From positions 684,704 to 748,703 of the forward strand of contig CAJNDS010000680.1 of assembly GCA_905221605.1 (NCBI GenBank): a stretch of DNA of 64,000 bases, given 5' to 3'. This document shows, piece by piece, positions 11,402 through 22,953 of the stretch. Position numbers and translations under genes: made by a program. The notes beneath the pieces were generated by a model. The model searched no databases, was not told the DNA's origin, and saw only the letters and a list, made by a program, of their open reading frames with translations. The stretch is from Symbiodinium natans (Eukaryota > Sar > Dinophyceae > Suessiales > Symbiodiniaceae). How positions within the stretch are numbered: the stretch's first letter is position 1; each line of letters opens with the position of its first letter.

Positions 11402-14285
11402 CTACTCCACCTCCAAACTTGGACTGGCGATTCCATGATATCCGCTGATGAACGCTGACACAAGAAGCCTCACCTCTGCAACAAACATCTACCTCGTCGC
11501 CAGCACTCAAATTCATTGCGCCTGCATATGATTCCTACGACTGGCCTATGGGCACATGATGAAAAGCGAACCCCCGAAACCCCTTAAGAATGTGCGACCA
11601 CCTTGTCCCCGAGCCTTGAAGGTGTGTCCGAGTCGTGCCATATCTTACAGGGAAATGGAGGGATAGATTCCTCATGAGGTTATAAAGGGCTAGTGAGCTG
11701 GTTCATGAAGGACTAACATGGACTTGCCATCAGGTCGGCAAGTTCCTTACGGTCGTCTAGTGGTCGGGACACCCGCGATGTATCAGACTCCGCGTCATGT
11801 GGCAGTGGCCTCCGGCCTCAATTTCCTGCGACCTAGGACGCCTTGCATCCGCTTGTGTATGGAAACTCAGGTTTCAGGCTCCCGCACCTGGGCAAGCGGC
11901 TCTTCCCAGTCTTGGCAAGGGGGTGGACAAGCCGGCACAGTCAGAGTCTCTTGGCTCTCATGCGAACTGAGATGTTCGTGCTTCAGATCAAAGAGGATAG
12001 CAACTCTATCGGCACTTTGCGTGGCAGAGGGGCAACACGTAGAGCAGCCTCCACATCTTTCAAGGTACAGATTGCACATCTTCCAAGGTACAGATTGCAC
12101 GCTACCTTTGAAAGGATTTCGGTTATGGGGGCCAATTTTGAGCTTTTAGCCGAGGAAACTTGGAGGCCCTTTTTGTTACAGCGACTGGACGGCCTGAGGC
12201 AGCCACCAGATTACTTCCTTCGAAGCGACGTGTCTACGAGGCTTGACTATGGCCATATGAGCCTCACGATGATGCCTAACTGCCACACAGCCCTGCCAGG
12301 ATTGAATCTCGGAACACGCTCGGTGTTCGAAGTGAGGGGGGGGCGAATGGCAACTGGTCAAGAGGACTGGTGCGTGCTGTCTCGCTGCTGTATACAGTCG
12401 AATGATGGGCAGTGAAGGACTGCGTGCCGCGCCCCAGTCTGCGGTGCCGAACGAATCAGGCCGGACTCCAAAGAGGCTGATCATGAATCCTCATCTCATG
12501 CTCATGACGGTTCCGCACTCCCTTTGAGAGGCAGCGTGTCAGCGTCAGCACCTTCTCGGCAATCGACAGCCCAGCTATGGTTGGCGGAGGCGCGGCGCAA
12601 CGGATAAACTCTTAGTGCCCGGACGCACCTGGTCGCCAGGGCCTGAGGCAGAAGCAGCAGGAGTCCGGTGAGAACGAGGCCGCTCTCTGCACTGCGAGTT
12701 CTCATCTTCAGGGCCCAGACCGGCCTTGTACACGTGTAGCAGCACAGCTTGATACAGCTTGATGTTTGCCATTCCTTTGCAGGGGACAGGCGAGCGAACA
12801 GCGGCGATCGACAGGCCGTTCAGCTATCACACGGGCGTGACATGATGATGTAATGCCTCTGGGAATCTGCGGGCATGGGCATAAGTGGGCAGCCTCCTCA
12901 CTGCAGGCAACCAGATGTCGGCAAGCCCGACCAAAGTCTGAAAAAGAGCGGATGTTTCGCATGTGGCCTTGTGTGTTGGTCCTGTGTTGCAGCACGAGGG
13001 TCCTTGCTACTGCCACTTCGAGCCGTGATGTGCCGTGCCACGATTGGGACGACTGGGATTCGCATGGCCATGTATGGCTCGCAGCGGGCATGGGGCCATA
13101 CTCTGCTAACTCACATACACCGGCCTGCTGGACATGGGAGTGTGAGCTGTGAGCCCGCAAATAGCACTACAGACATTACCCTTTCAGAAGGATCGGAGAA
13201 GCTGGTCCTCTGCCTTTTGAGTGCGGCTGTGTGAAAGCCGAGTTAGGCTTGCGCACCAGCTGCATTCAGCGGGGATGTGATGGGATATGGGTTTCTGGAG
13301 TTGGAATCTGGGAAGGTTTCCAGGGCTGGCTTTTTCTCTGCCTTGTACTGCCTTCGCGGAGTTACAAAGCGTACGGTGGGGGGGCATTCTGTAGAGTGGC
13401 TGAGTAACAGCAACTGACGTTTTGATCCCCTTGCTGAGTTCATGGCTCGACCATTACTACCGATCCTGCGCCGGGGCGCCCCGGCAGTGCCTTGGCCGTT
13501 TACAATGTGGAGTGAGCTTGACCCCACAAGATGAGATGAAGGGTGACGCAAGCCTCCGAGGGTCTCGGTATGAGTGTGCGGGCAGTCGGGAAAGAGAGAT
13601 GGTCGCTGACTCTGTGCTTAAGGGTTCATGTGCCCGAGATACCTCGCTCTGGGTCCTAGGACCGTTCTGCTCAAAGAAAGGACGATAGAAATCTTTTGGG
13701 AACGAAGCCAAGGAGCGTGTTTTCTCCAAGGAGATGAAGGCCGTCGCCCAGCCATGTGAGGCAAGGCCACCTCGGTTCCCAATCCCAGGATGTCACTCAC
13801 CTCATCTCACCTCCACACCCCCGCTTGCTTCGAAAAAAGGCGTCGGCCACAACAGCAGGAGGCAGAGGCCCATGTGGGAGTGTACGAGAATAGGGGGACC
13901 CCATATTCGACCCCCCAAATAGTAGGATTCCCCTTTCATGAGGACCCCAATCAAGTACCCCTAGTATTGTAAACCCCCATATTTGCAGAAAAGAGGGCGA
14001 AGCAGATGCTTAGCACCCCTAACGCCTACTCGCAGTTCTCTGAAGGTGCCCCGAGCGGCTTAATGCTGCGGGCAGCCCAGCGGTTTCTCCGCACAGCTTC
14101 GCAGTTCTGGGGGGCCTTCCGCAGCCAAGGCCCCTGAAAAAGAGATCGGTGAGTTTTTCAGAGAGTGCGCCCGTGCCCCGGCATCCGAGAGATGAGGGAA
14201 ACACCCCACTTCACCCTTCAAGCCTTCAAATTTCAGGCCCTCGGCCCCCGAACGAGCATCAATGCGGCATCACAGAGAAGCCCTC
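11402..14285. other. No supported gene
   Basis: Open frames up to about 190 codons occur on both strands (for example 11843-12415), with no recognisable domain and no codon signal that separates the strands. The short frame at 14063-14137 on the + strand reads as an amphipathic helix and may be an exon. A hairpin-type repeat is listed separately at 13894-13975. Confidence 0.3.
13894..13975. repeat. Short dispersed repeat related to the 48.0-kb hairpin
   Basis: The core CCCCAAATAGTAGGATTCCC, followed by a GAGGACCCC-like stretch, matches the reverse complement of 48001-48060 over about 50 bp. Both end in AAACCCCC. The two copies lie about 34 kb apart in opposite orientation, which indicates a small dispersed element. 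Confidence 0.6.
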
Positions 14286-14386
14286 GTAAGACTCATAAGA
14301 CTCATAGTAAGACTCATAGTAAGACTCATAGGAAGACTCATAGTAAGACTCATAGGACTCACAGTAAGACTCCGAAGACTCACAAG
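14286..14386. repeat. 12-bp minisatellite (AAGACTCATAGT)n
   Basis: About eight imperfect units of AAGACTCATAGT, some with AGG or ACAGT variants. In one frame it would read Lys-Thr-His-Ser repeats, but this is simple repeat sequence with no supporting exon structure. Confidence 0.85.
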
Positions 14387-14688
14387 TGACATTCCCGAGG
14401 CCCGAAGCGGCTCCTGCCTCCAGCCCTGGAGGTGCCATCCTAGGCTGCAAGGGGACATCAAGGAAGGGCAAGAAGTAAAGACATATGGGAAGAGCCTACA
14501 GCCTACTATGGCCAAAAATATAGCCAAGTATATAGCCAAATGTAGATCCAAATATAGCCTACCCTTGGGCCCTCTAGGACCTCAAACCCTGAACTGCAAT
14601 CCGCAATCCCGGAGCCGAACCTGGAAAGAGACGTTACAGGTCGACAGGCGCTGCCCGGAAAGAAACAGACACGGAGCACACGCCCAAC

Positions 14689-15000
14689 TTGCGCCAGTTG
14701 TGGGAAGCCGCTCCGCAGCTGAGTCTCAAAGCTCTCAGCCTGCAGCCAAGTACGGGCTCGTCGGCCCCGCCGGCCCCATCACATTGGGGTTGCTTGGCTT
14801 GTGGACAGCTGTTGGAGAGCTGGTTCGAGGCCTTTCATTGCGCTGACCATTGCACCATCGCCCACGGACTCTTCGTCCAAGCCTGGACCCTGAATGCATT
14901 GCAATGCATTGCACTGGTTGAGAGAACTTTGCAGAGCTTGTCCTCTAAACCCATAGGGGTCAACAGGGGTGCGCAGACTGGCGTGCAGACTCGGGCATGA
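14689..15000 (+). CDS. Candidate exon, unknown protein
   Basis: The + frame is open to TGA at 14998 and reads CGQLLESWFEAFHCADHCTI, then FVQAWTLNALQCIALVERTL, which looks like real helical protein rich in Cys, His and Trp. The 5' limit is uncertain because no ATG begins the frame. No family is recognised. It could be an exon of an unidentified + strand gene. Confidence 0.3.
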   Translation: MRQLWEAAPQLSLKALSLQPSTGSSAPPAPSHWGCLACGQLLESWFEAFHCADHCTIAHGLFVQAWTLNALQCIALVERTLQSLSSKPIGVNRGAQTGVQTRA

Positions 15001-17120
15001 TTCAGCGGCTTGCTAAGACCCTGCACAGCCACTGCTGCTTCCGTTGCTGAGACACCGGCTGCGCGCGGAGTCCAAGCACGTTTAAGAAAGTGGGAAGCAA
15101 GGGGGGAGGAGGGGGCGGGAGGAGTCCTTTCTCGCCGAGGCCATACGTCGCCCTTTCAGTCGAGCCCTCCCCAACAGCGCCGGAAACCGAGCCACCACCG
15201 CACTGACCGCAGGTTGTAGGTGCAAAGCTGCCTCGAGGTTTGGAACCCCCGATTCCAGCTGGCCGGAGGCAGCCGTGACCTCAGTACTTCAGTACCCGCG
15301 GGTAGGTTAAGTCGTATCTTCTTGTGTGAAGTCGTATCTCGGGCGCGTGCACACTGGGGATTCGCACATTCCAAGATTGGTCAGAACCCACTTTGCACCA
15401 CCAAACAGAAATCTCATTCACGACAACACCCCTCATTAGGGGCAAAGTTCCTGGGCAACAGTCCACGACAACAGCCCAAACGAGCTCGCCACTTTCTAAA
15501 CTTAAGCTCCGAGCCCACAAACCCTAAGCCAGGAAGAATGGAAACCCCAAAGGTAAGGTGCTGTCAGTTGATTGCCACAACATGGTTGTTCTTGTTGTCT
15601 CTCTGCTTTAATTTCATTGAGAGCTACTGCTGTACGGAAAGCCGCCCCCCCCCCCCCCTTCAACCCATGGACGCGCAGCCCTCGCAACGGCTCGCGCGGG
15701 ACTCGCGCAGAAGCACACACGGTCACTACCCACATACAGACCTTGCAGACAACAAGCGCTTCTCTTTCGAGCGTGTAGTGCCATCTGCACACTTTGCTTG
15801 TGTGTCGGGAACATGTGCGTGTCGCGCGACTACTGACCGAACGCGGTTGTTTGAGGTCCAAGTCTCTCTCGCGCGCTTGCACTCGCAGAATGGCATCAAT
15901 TGCTGTCTTTGTGCTCACGCAAATGTGCTCCCTCCCAGGCGTGCGGTGACAAATGCGTATTTTGCATGTGTGTCGAGAACATGCGCGTGCGGCGCGTGCA
16001 CATTGGGGGAACGGCTTCAACATATGTCTTTGTGATGCGACTCTACGCGGGGTGATGTGACTTCGCTCGCGGCCGCGTGTCACTGGGGAGATGTGACTTC
16101 ACACGCAAAGATGTGAGTTAACCTAGCCCCTAGTACTTCTGTCTGAACAACGCCCCAGCCTGCAGGACATCGCTTCCGGGTACTGGGGGAGCCCATCCTA
16201 TGTTGCTATTCAGGCGCACACAACACGCACCCCTATACGCAGCAGAAGCATCATCAAGCCTTTGTGTCGCCAGGTTGGGGGTAGCCCCAAATGCGCGCGG
16301 GAGGGCTTGCAAGAGTACTGCAGTGTTCGGACCCTAGTCGAGCCCATCCCCAGCGCGCGCCGTTGCGCAGAGCATCGTGGATTCATGTTGTCAGGCTTCA
16401 CCCACCACAGCGGGAACAGCGAGCGGACGCGACTCACCTCGCGAAGAGAGCTTCTGGAAGCTTCTGTCTCAGCAGTCCGCGCAAGCACCATCTTATAGTC
16501 CGTTTCGTCACACGCTCAATATTTCCGCATGAAGGAACACGCAGGGATCCTCTCGGTGTCAGACACCATGTGTTGTGGCTCTCGCATTCCGAAGTACCAA
16601 CATCTTGAGGTGCCTCCTGGGTAGCCCTTCACGCCTCCGTTGGGGAGCCGGATCCCCAAGATTTTGGGCCGTTGGTTTTGAGTGTGGCCTGGCGGGGGTC
16701 TTTTTTGAGTTGATAGACTAAGTTCGCCTACTTTACAGCTTTCCCTTGAAGCTTGGCTTAGGGTTCTGGGCTCTAAGCCTCAGGGAATTGTCCTACATCG
16801 CTGTGGGCTGCAATTAGCTGTTGGCCCCCCAAAGTATCGGGCTTAGAACGATGCTGGCGGCAGTGGATGACGGCACTGGTAGGTGCGTGTTATCCGTTGA
16901 CAGGGATGACTGGGACTTACAGTCAACACTTATTCTTGCGACGCATTTGGAGTTTGTACGACAGCAGGAAGGGAGGGCGGTAGGGTTGACGACGCGGAAT
17001 GGAATGAGGAGAATGGACTTTGAAAGACTTGGCTTCAACAACAGGTCATGAGCCGGTTGAGCACCAGCTACTCCTCACCAGCAACATCGCCTGTGAAGGC
17101 CTTTTGGCCGGATTTGAAGT
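15001..17120. other. No supported gene; diverged direct repeats at 15.74-16.03 kb
   Basis: Two diverged copies of a roughly 170-bp segment occur at about 15738-15835 and 15900-16000. They share GTGTGTCG-GAACATG-GCGTG motifs. A poly-C tract lies near 15645. The frame at 16821-17051 (76 codons) is open but unrecognised. Confidence 0.3.
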
Positions 17121-17337
17121 TGCTTCGTCTCGCTCTCTCTCGCTCTCTTTCATTTCTCGCTCTCTCTCTCTCTCTCGATTTCTCTGTCTGTCTGTCTGTC
17201 TGTCGGTCTGTCTGTCTGTCGGTCGTGCGTCCGTGCGTCCGTGCGTCCGTGCGTCCGTGCGTCTGTGCGTCCGTGCGTCTGTGCGTCCGTGCATCCGTGC
17301 GTCCGTCGGTCCGTCCGTCCGTCCGTGTGTCTCTCAA

Positions 17338-17410
<73 letters not shown>
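17121..17410. repeat. Compound microsatellite (CT)n-(TGTC)n-(CGTC/CGTG)n-(CT)n
   Basis: CT-rich run, then TGTC units, then CGTCCGTG and related 4-bp units to about 17330, then a second CT run to 17408. Several apparent ORFs cross it only because the repeats lack stop codons. Confidence 0.95.
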
Positions 17411-17414
<4 letters not shown>

Positions 17415-17610
17415 GCATTCTGTATGTGAGCGCGGCTTGCCATGCGGGGACCATCAATGAGTCAAATACTCTTCGCATGACCTTGCATATGTGCTTGCAG
17501 TCCAGCCATGTGACAGGCTACCCACGCCATCTGACGCAGCCGGGCAAGTTCTCTGCGACCGCAGCGGCTTTCATACGGATACACCACCAAGTCTGAGAGT
17601 TAAAGTGTTA

Positions 17611-17629
17611 ATATATATATATAATATAT

Positions 17630-17660
<31 letters not shown>
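17611..17660. repeat. (AT)n microsatellite
   Basis: About 50 bp of alternating A and T with two single-base interruptions. It is self-complementary and able to extrude as a hairpin. Confidence 0.95.
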
Positions 17661-20620
17661 GTTACGTAGGATTATGGGACATGACATGCCGAATGCGCAG
17701 TACGAATTGTTTCGTCCAGGAGACTGAGGTGTTGCTGCGGTTGCATGGCTGCTGCCTGCCGTCACTGAGCGCTTGGAGTTTTGAGATAGCCGGGCAAGCC
17801 AGCGGCGAGTGGCGGAAGACGAACACTAGACAGCGCACTACGACATAAAGCTCTTTCGAAGTCTGTGCAGGAGGCTGTTTCCTCAACTCCTACACAGGGG
17901 AAGCGTGGGGAAGAAGGTGTGTTTGTTATTTCCCTCTTCTATATTTTTTTTAAGAGTCGCTGCTGGGAAGTCTTGGCCCGGCTTTCCGGGAGGATTTGAG
18001 GGATGCCAGCCCGAGGGGCTGAGGTTCCTTGGTCCTCCCGACCTCTCTAACGTCCCTGGCACTAAGAATGCCAGGGCGGCTGGAGTCTCTAGACGTCAGG
18101 GGGACTGAAGGCTTGGGGGGCTGCCTTATCACACTTTCGTAGATTCGTATCTCAGCTCTTTTCTTCGAGAGTTTCTTTGGTTCCATGTTCCCGTGATGTG
18201 TTGGGCCGTTCCAGGCCTGTGCTGCCCCTGTTTCGCGACTCGGTGGTCTTTCGAATCGCGCAGCGCCCTATTGAGGTTCCGTGTTCTTTTCATTTCCACC
18301 CGACGATGTCTGTAGTTCTTGAGAGCCATCTGCGAATTCTGCGATGGGCGCTGACACGCGCCTTCGTCTGCCATTTGAGTTCGCTGTAGGCTCTTCTTGC
18401 TTTGAAGAAGGTCTGTCCGCGCATATTCGTAGCATTCTGTAGTAGGGGCACCGGGTGCCTCAGCCTGTTCTGGGCCGACTGTGGGACATCGTGCCGTACC
18501 ACAGGGATTTGCAGCTTTTTTCGCAGGACGCAGGGGTGTTGAGAGCAGACGGCAGTGAAGGTCAGTGCAGGGTGACCACACCCTAGCCTCAAAGCCTGTT
18601 CCAAGCATTCCAACTCTTTGAACCTTCGCAGGGGCTCTGCACTGACTTGGGACACCCTTTTGGTAGCACTGAAGATGGCAACACTTGCCTGGCGCATGCA
18701 TGTCTTCAAAGGACATGCAACTGTGTGGCAAGCAGCCACGGTATGGTGTCCAGTTCCGTTGGAGGACTGTCTTTTTTTGTGCGAGCCGTGACATGCCGTG
18801 ATCAGTCCGGCTCCAGCATTCAGCCCACGGGGCCCACCCCCAACCTGGCACGTAGTGCCCTGTCATCGCGTCGCAGGTTGCCTGGTCAGAACGAAAGTGT
18901 ACCGGCCATGCATTTAGTTTAAGTTACAGCCGCAGCCACCGCAAGGTGGGCTGGGGATGAATTTAAGCCCCGAGCACGCCAAAGATCATCAGCATTTAGC
19001 CTCTTGCAGATCAGAGGTTTCCAGTGCTCCCGCGAAGGTAGGCTTGGGTTACTCTTGAGTTTCGTACTCCCGCATTTGCACGAGCGGCCTGGCCGTACCG
19101 TGGCTCGTAGCATCCGTGAGCTTGGGAGGTACCTCCCTGATGAAGGAGCTAATCAGCTACTGCCCTCTTAGCTATCATGTTGTATTAGTCCATGCGAGGG
19201 CTGCGAGCCAAGTGGACCTTTGCTGGCTCAAGGGATTGCCCCCTCAGTAAAGCTGCGCCGTGTGCGATGTACAGGGGCCGGCTGGGGTCTATGCCGACTT
19301 GGCAGCCAATTTCAATTCAGTGCATTCCCTAGGGGTGCCCATGGACATGCAAGACATGCAACAGATGACGCGTGCACTTTAAAGCAATGTGGCGTGTCAA
19401 GTTTCAGGTGTCGTGATGTCTTTAGTGCTTGTCTGCATGTACCGTATGGTTGCTCCCTGGCTCAAGGCTTCACTTCACGAAGATGGTCCAATTTTAATGT
19501 TTGTGGTTGACTGAATAAGCGGAGCGGCAAACACACAGTCATCACTTCTCACCATCATTCTTCCTTAAAATTAGCTGTCGTCTCCGATATCTCCGATGCC
19601 TGATGTCGGCTGCTGCGCCAGCCAGTTGCTTGGCTTCACTGATCACTGCTTGCTCGCCTCCAGACTAGAAGCATGAAGCTTGGCACAGGGCCTTGCGGAA
19701 AAGCTATAGCTGAACTTATCCGGTCGATCTCGTTGCCTGCTGTGCGAAGGAGCGTCATCCAAAAGCGGCGATTGGGTCGCAGCATCTTCCGATGTATCCA
19801 TGTTGAACGCGCGTCTGCACAACCGCTCCTCAGACGCAGACGTAATTCAGAAGTAGTTGCAGACATGACAATTGAGGGACTGTGTGATGTGTGTGATGGC
19901 TGAAATAGAGCTGCAGTATGATGTCGCAAGTCTTTAGCTTGTCGGCTGCGACAGACTGCGGTGCCTTGCCAGAAGGCCAAAGAATTGATACATTCCACAC
20001 GCCCGCAAAGCTGGATCCGACGATGAGCCCACCGGGAGCGTCTCGGCAGACTCTACTTCGAAGGTTCCCCTTCCGCCTCGGGGTTATGCAGAATATGCAG
20101 GATGCTTCCAGAGGTCTGCACGAACATGTCACAGGTCTCGGCGGAAGGACGCTCGCCATCACCGACGGAACGTCCCTCCTCCACTCCGTTGAGTTTCGAC
20201 ACTCGGGACACCCGGAGAAAGAGAGACGGCCAAAATATGCGAACGAGCCAGCAAGCGACATAAAGAAGAGTGTCGGGAAGGTCTCACACGGCTTGCAATA
20301 GGGAGGTCTATAAAGGAGCAGACTTTCTGCTCAGTGTCAGAGTCTTCCTGACAATTTAGGCCTGGAGACATAACAAATGATGCATCGATCATCAAGGAAG
20401 CGACGTCGGCAGCCCGGCCGGGCAATGTGGAATGTAGCGTGCGCATCACAGACGAAGGAAAGCCAAAGTCACATGTTGCTTGGTGCAGCGCCCACACACG
20501 TCATGAGTGCGGGAGGTAGAAGAGCTTTAAGAGGTTTAGGGTGGTTCCAGGACAGTCCCAGAGGGGGTGGGGGTGGGGGGGGGGGGTGCAAGGGCTTCGT
20601 TGGTGGGGGAGGGGGTGGTG
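17661..20620. other. No supported gene
   Basis: Open frames of 127-245 codons occur (18129-18866 and 18290-18739 on the minus strand, 19918-20301 on the + strand), but two frames overlap on one strand and none has a recognisable motif. A run of G near 20576 precedes the telomere-like repeat. Confidence 0.3.
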
Positions 20621-20623
20621 GTG

Positions 20624-20673
20624 GTTTAGGGTTTAGGGTTTAGGGTTTAGGGTTTCGGGTTTAGGGTTCAGGG
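20624..20673. repeat. Interstitial TTTAGGG repeat
   Basis: Six to seven units of TTTAGGG with TTTCGGG and TTCAGGG variants, G-rich strand on +, directly after a G-rich tract. The motif is the plant/alveolate-type telomere repeat, here far from any visible chromosome end. Confidence 0.9.
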
Positions 20674-20782
20674 TCCCTCAACCGAAGGCGCAACACTCAC
20701 AAAACAGGGTGTGAGGGGTTTTGCCGAGGGTGTTCACAGTCGGCCCCCCACTCCGGAGGGGCCGGACACGCCAGACGCCGGA

Positions 20783-20966
20783 CAATATATATATATATAT
20801 ATATGGTACCCCCCCCCCTGGAGAATCTACCTCCAGAGGGTGGGGGTTTAACATATCTATACTTTAATCTATTAGCTTGAGTTGTTTTTTCTTTTCAGCC
20901 AGAGGGTGGGGGTTTAACATATATCTATTTTAATTTCTTAGCTTAAGTTATCTTTTTCTTTTTTAA
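20783..20966. repeat. (AT)n tract and 66-bp direct repeat dimer
   Basis: An (AT)n run at about 20784-20804 is followed by poly-C. Then two copies of CCAGAGGGTGGGGGTTTAAC plus an AT-rich tail start at about 20831 and 20900. Both tails end in T-rich sequence. Confidence 0.8.
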
Positions 20967-21647
20967 GTCACGGTCTTCGTCCTTATGTATGTGTAGGATA
21001 TAATTTCCTATATCATTCTCCTATATGCTGAGAGTGCGGTGTAAGTTTTTTTTTTTTTATTTTTAAGTGTGTGTCTTGTTTATAAGCAGTTGGGTTGCTT
21101 ATAAGCACTGGGGTTGCTTATAAGCAGGATGGAGGGAGGGGGGGGGGGGGTTGGGGGGGTTTGGCCCCAGGACCTCTGAACCACCCCCCCCCCCCTGAAA
21201 GATCATCCAAGATGTCCTCATCTTACTCAGTAGAGCCCAAGACCTGTGAACATGAAAATGTTACTGAAGCATTTGGTTAAAGAGTGAGAAGTGTACGTGA
21301 ACAAGTAGTTGCCATGAAGCGCGTGGGAGCGGTATCGGGCCTCATCTCCTTGGAGAATGGTGTCTGCAAACTTGAATTGGTTCAGAGCTCCTTCACTCCA
21401 AGCACTTCCGCATCCACAGCTTCTATGCCTAATCCCTCGTCTCCTCCACCGGTCATCTTCGCCCCACAGGATATGGCGTCTCGGTAGTCCATATTCTCTA
21501 TCCAATCCAGACCAACCGCGCTCGCAGGTAAAATTCATGCGTCTGACATCGCAATAATTCGACCACACGCAACGCCATATATAAGATATGAAAATGGCAT
21601 CTGACATGGCAATAGCTCAACCACACACAACGCCATAAGACCTGAAA

Positions 21648-21725
21648 ATGTAATTCTGGGAAGTTAATCTCGTGATCGTTCAACCATGTAATTCTGGGAA
21701 ATTAATCTCGTGATCGTTCAACCAT
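21648..21725. repeat. 38-bp direct repeat
   Basis: ATGTAATTCTGGGAA, followed by TTAATCTCGTGATCGTTCAA, occurs twice in tandem with one difference. A looser repeat of CATCTGACATGGCAAT-type sequence lies upstream at 21538-21630. Confidence 0.85.
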
Positions 21726-22953
21726 ATACGACGCGATAAAACCTTTAAAGGTAGATTCTTCTGGGGGGGGGTAGCATATATATATATATACACACACACA
21801 CACACGTCCGCAGTTTCACGTCATGGCGTTGCAGGACGGGCAATACGGTCATCGTTTGATCGACCTGGTCAACAATTGGCGCGAGGCGAGGGTGGCGAAG
21901 ACAAGAGTTTGGCGAGCTGCAATCTCCCGATCCCAAGGATACCAGGCGCATGCTTCGCGAGGAGCTTACTTCACACTCCCGGGAGCAGACGATGCCTGGC
22001 AGCAGACACCGACAGAAGCACCGGATATAACTAGCACACCCTGTTTCCGGGCACTATACCATACTGTACCCGTGCACGCTGAGCCAATCTTTCTGGATTC
22101 GACTCAAGGCCGGCTCCCTCTCCAGTGCCTCTGGATGATTCTACCGTGCAGACGAGCTTGCAGACAATCCTGACGGCGTCACGTCGCGCTGAGTGCGTTT
22201 TCCTTGTCGTCTTTGGGAGGTGGGTTCACTGATTTACTCCAAGTGTCGTTTCTCGGATATTGCAGGTTTTTCATGGAGGTTTGGACACAGCGAGTTAAAT
22301 CTGAACCGCGTCCGCCCCCCAAACCCAGGAAGTGCGGCATCTTCAGCGCCAGTCCGCGGGCTACTGCGACCACTGTGGGGCTCTGGGGCGAGTGGCCATT
22401 GCCCAGGAGGTTTCCAGAATCGCTCTGCGAAAGCTCATTTCCCTGTTCTGTGCTCTCTGAGATGATATCGTCCCCAAAGCAGTAACAGGTCACCAGCAGG
22501 TCAGGTTTTGCTGGAGAACCTTGCTTTGACAGCAAAGCCCAAAGCCACCTTCCTCCTACATCCCTGAGTCCCAAACGCAGAGATCGCGGTTACTCGTAGG
22601 AGCTGGCCGCGATCGTTCGAGGGCACCTAGCTCTGGAGCGGACGGGCACGCCCGAGAATCGATGCTTCGAGAAACTCTAGTTTGATGTTTATTCTTAAGC
22701 TTAGTGTCCTATGACCAGTTCAAAGATGAGGGGGTTCAGGGTGAAGGGTGCAGGTCCTCAGAGTTGCGTCCGGAAGAATCACGTTGCGGATCACAGATGC
22801 TTGTCTGCTGGTTTGCGCCACTGAAGCCTCAGGAACTTCATGCCCTACGCCAAGCACGACCGCCTCAGAAACACAGGCGAAGCGAGCGATTCCCAACCAC
22901 CCTTCGCAAGTTCAAGGCATCAAGCATCGGTGTACTCTGAGTAGACGTGTCAG
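21726..22953. other. Sparse region, possible exon at 21823
   Basis: A run of G and a TA/CA dinucleotide tract lie at 21763-21806. The ATG at 21823 opens a frame reading HRLIDLVNNWREARVAKTRV, which is helix-like and could be a first exon. A second + segment near 22827-22935 is coding-like. Neither is recognised. Confidence 0.3.

Noticed and set aside
18129-18866. 245-codon minus-strand ORF overlapping a 149-codon ORF in another minus frame
   Set aside because: Two overlapping frames on one strand, no recognisable domain and no splice or start context to choose between them.
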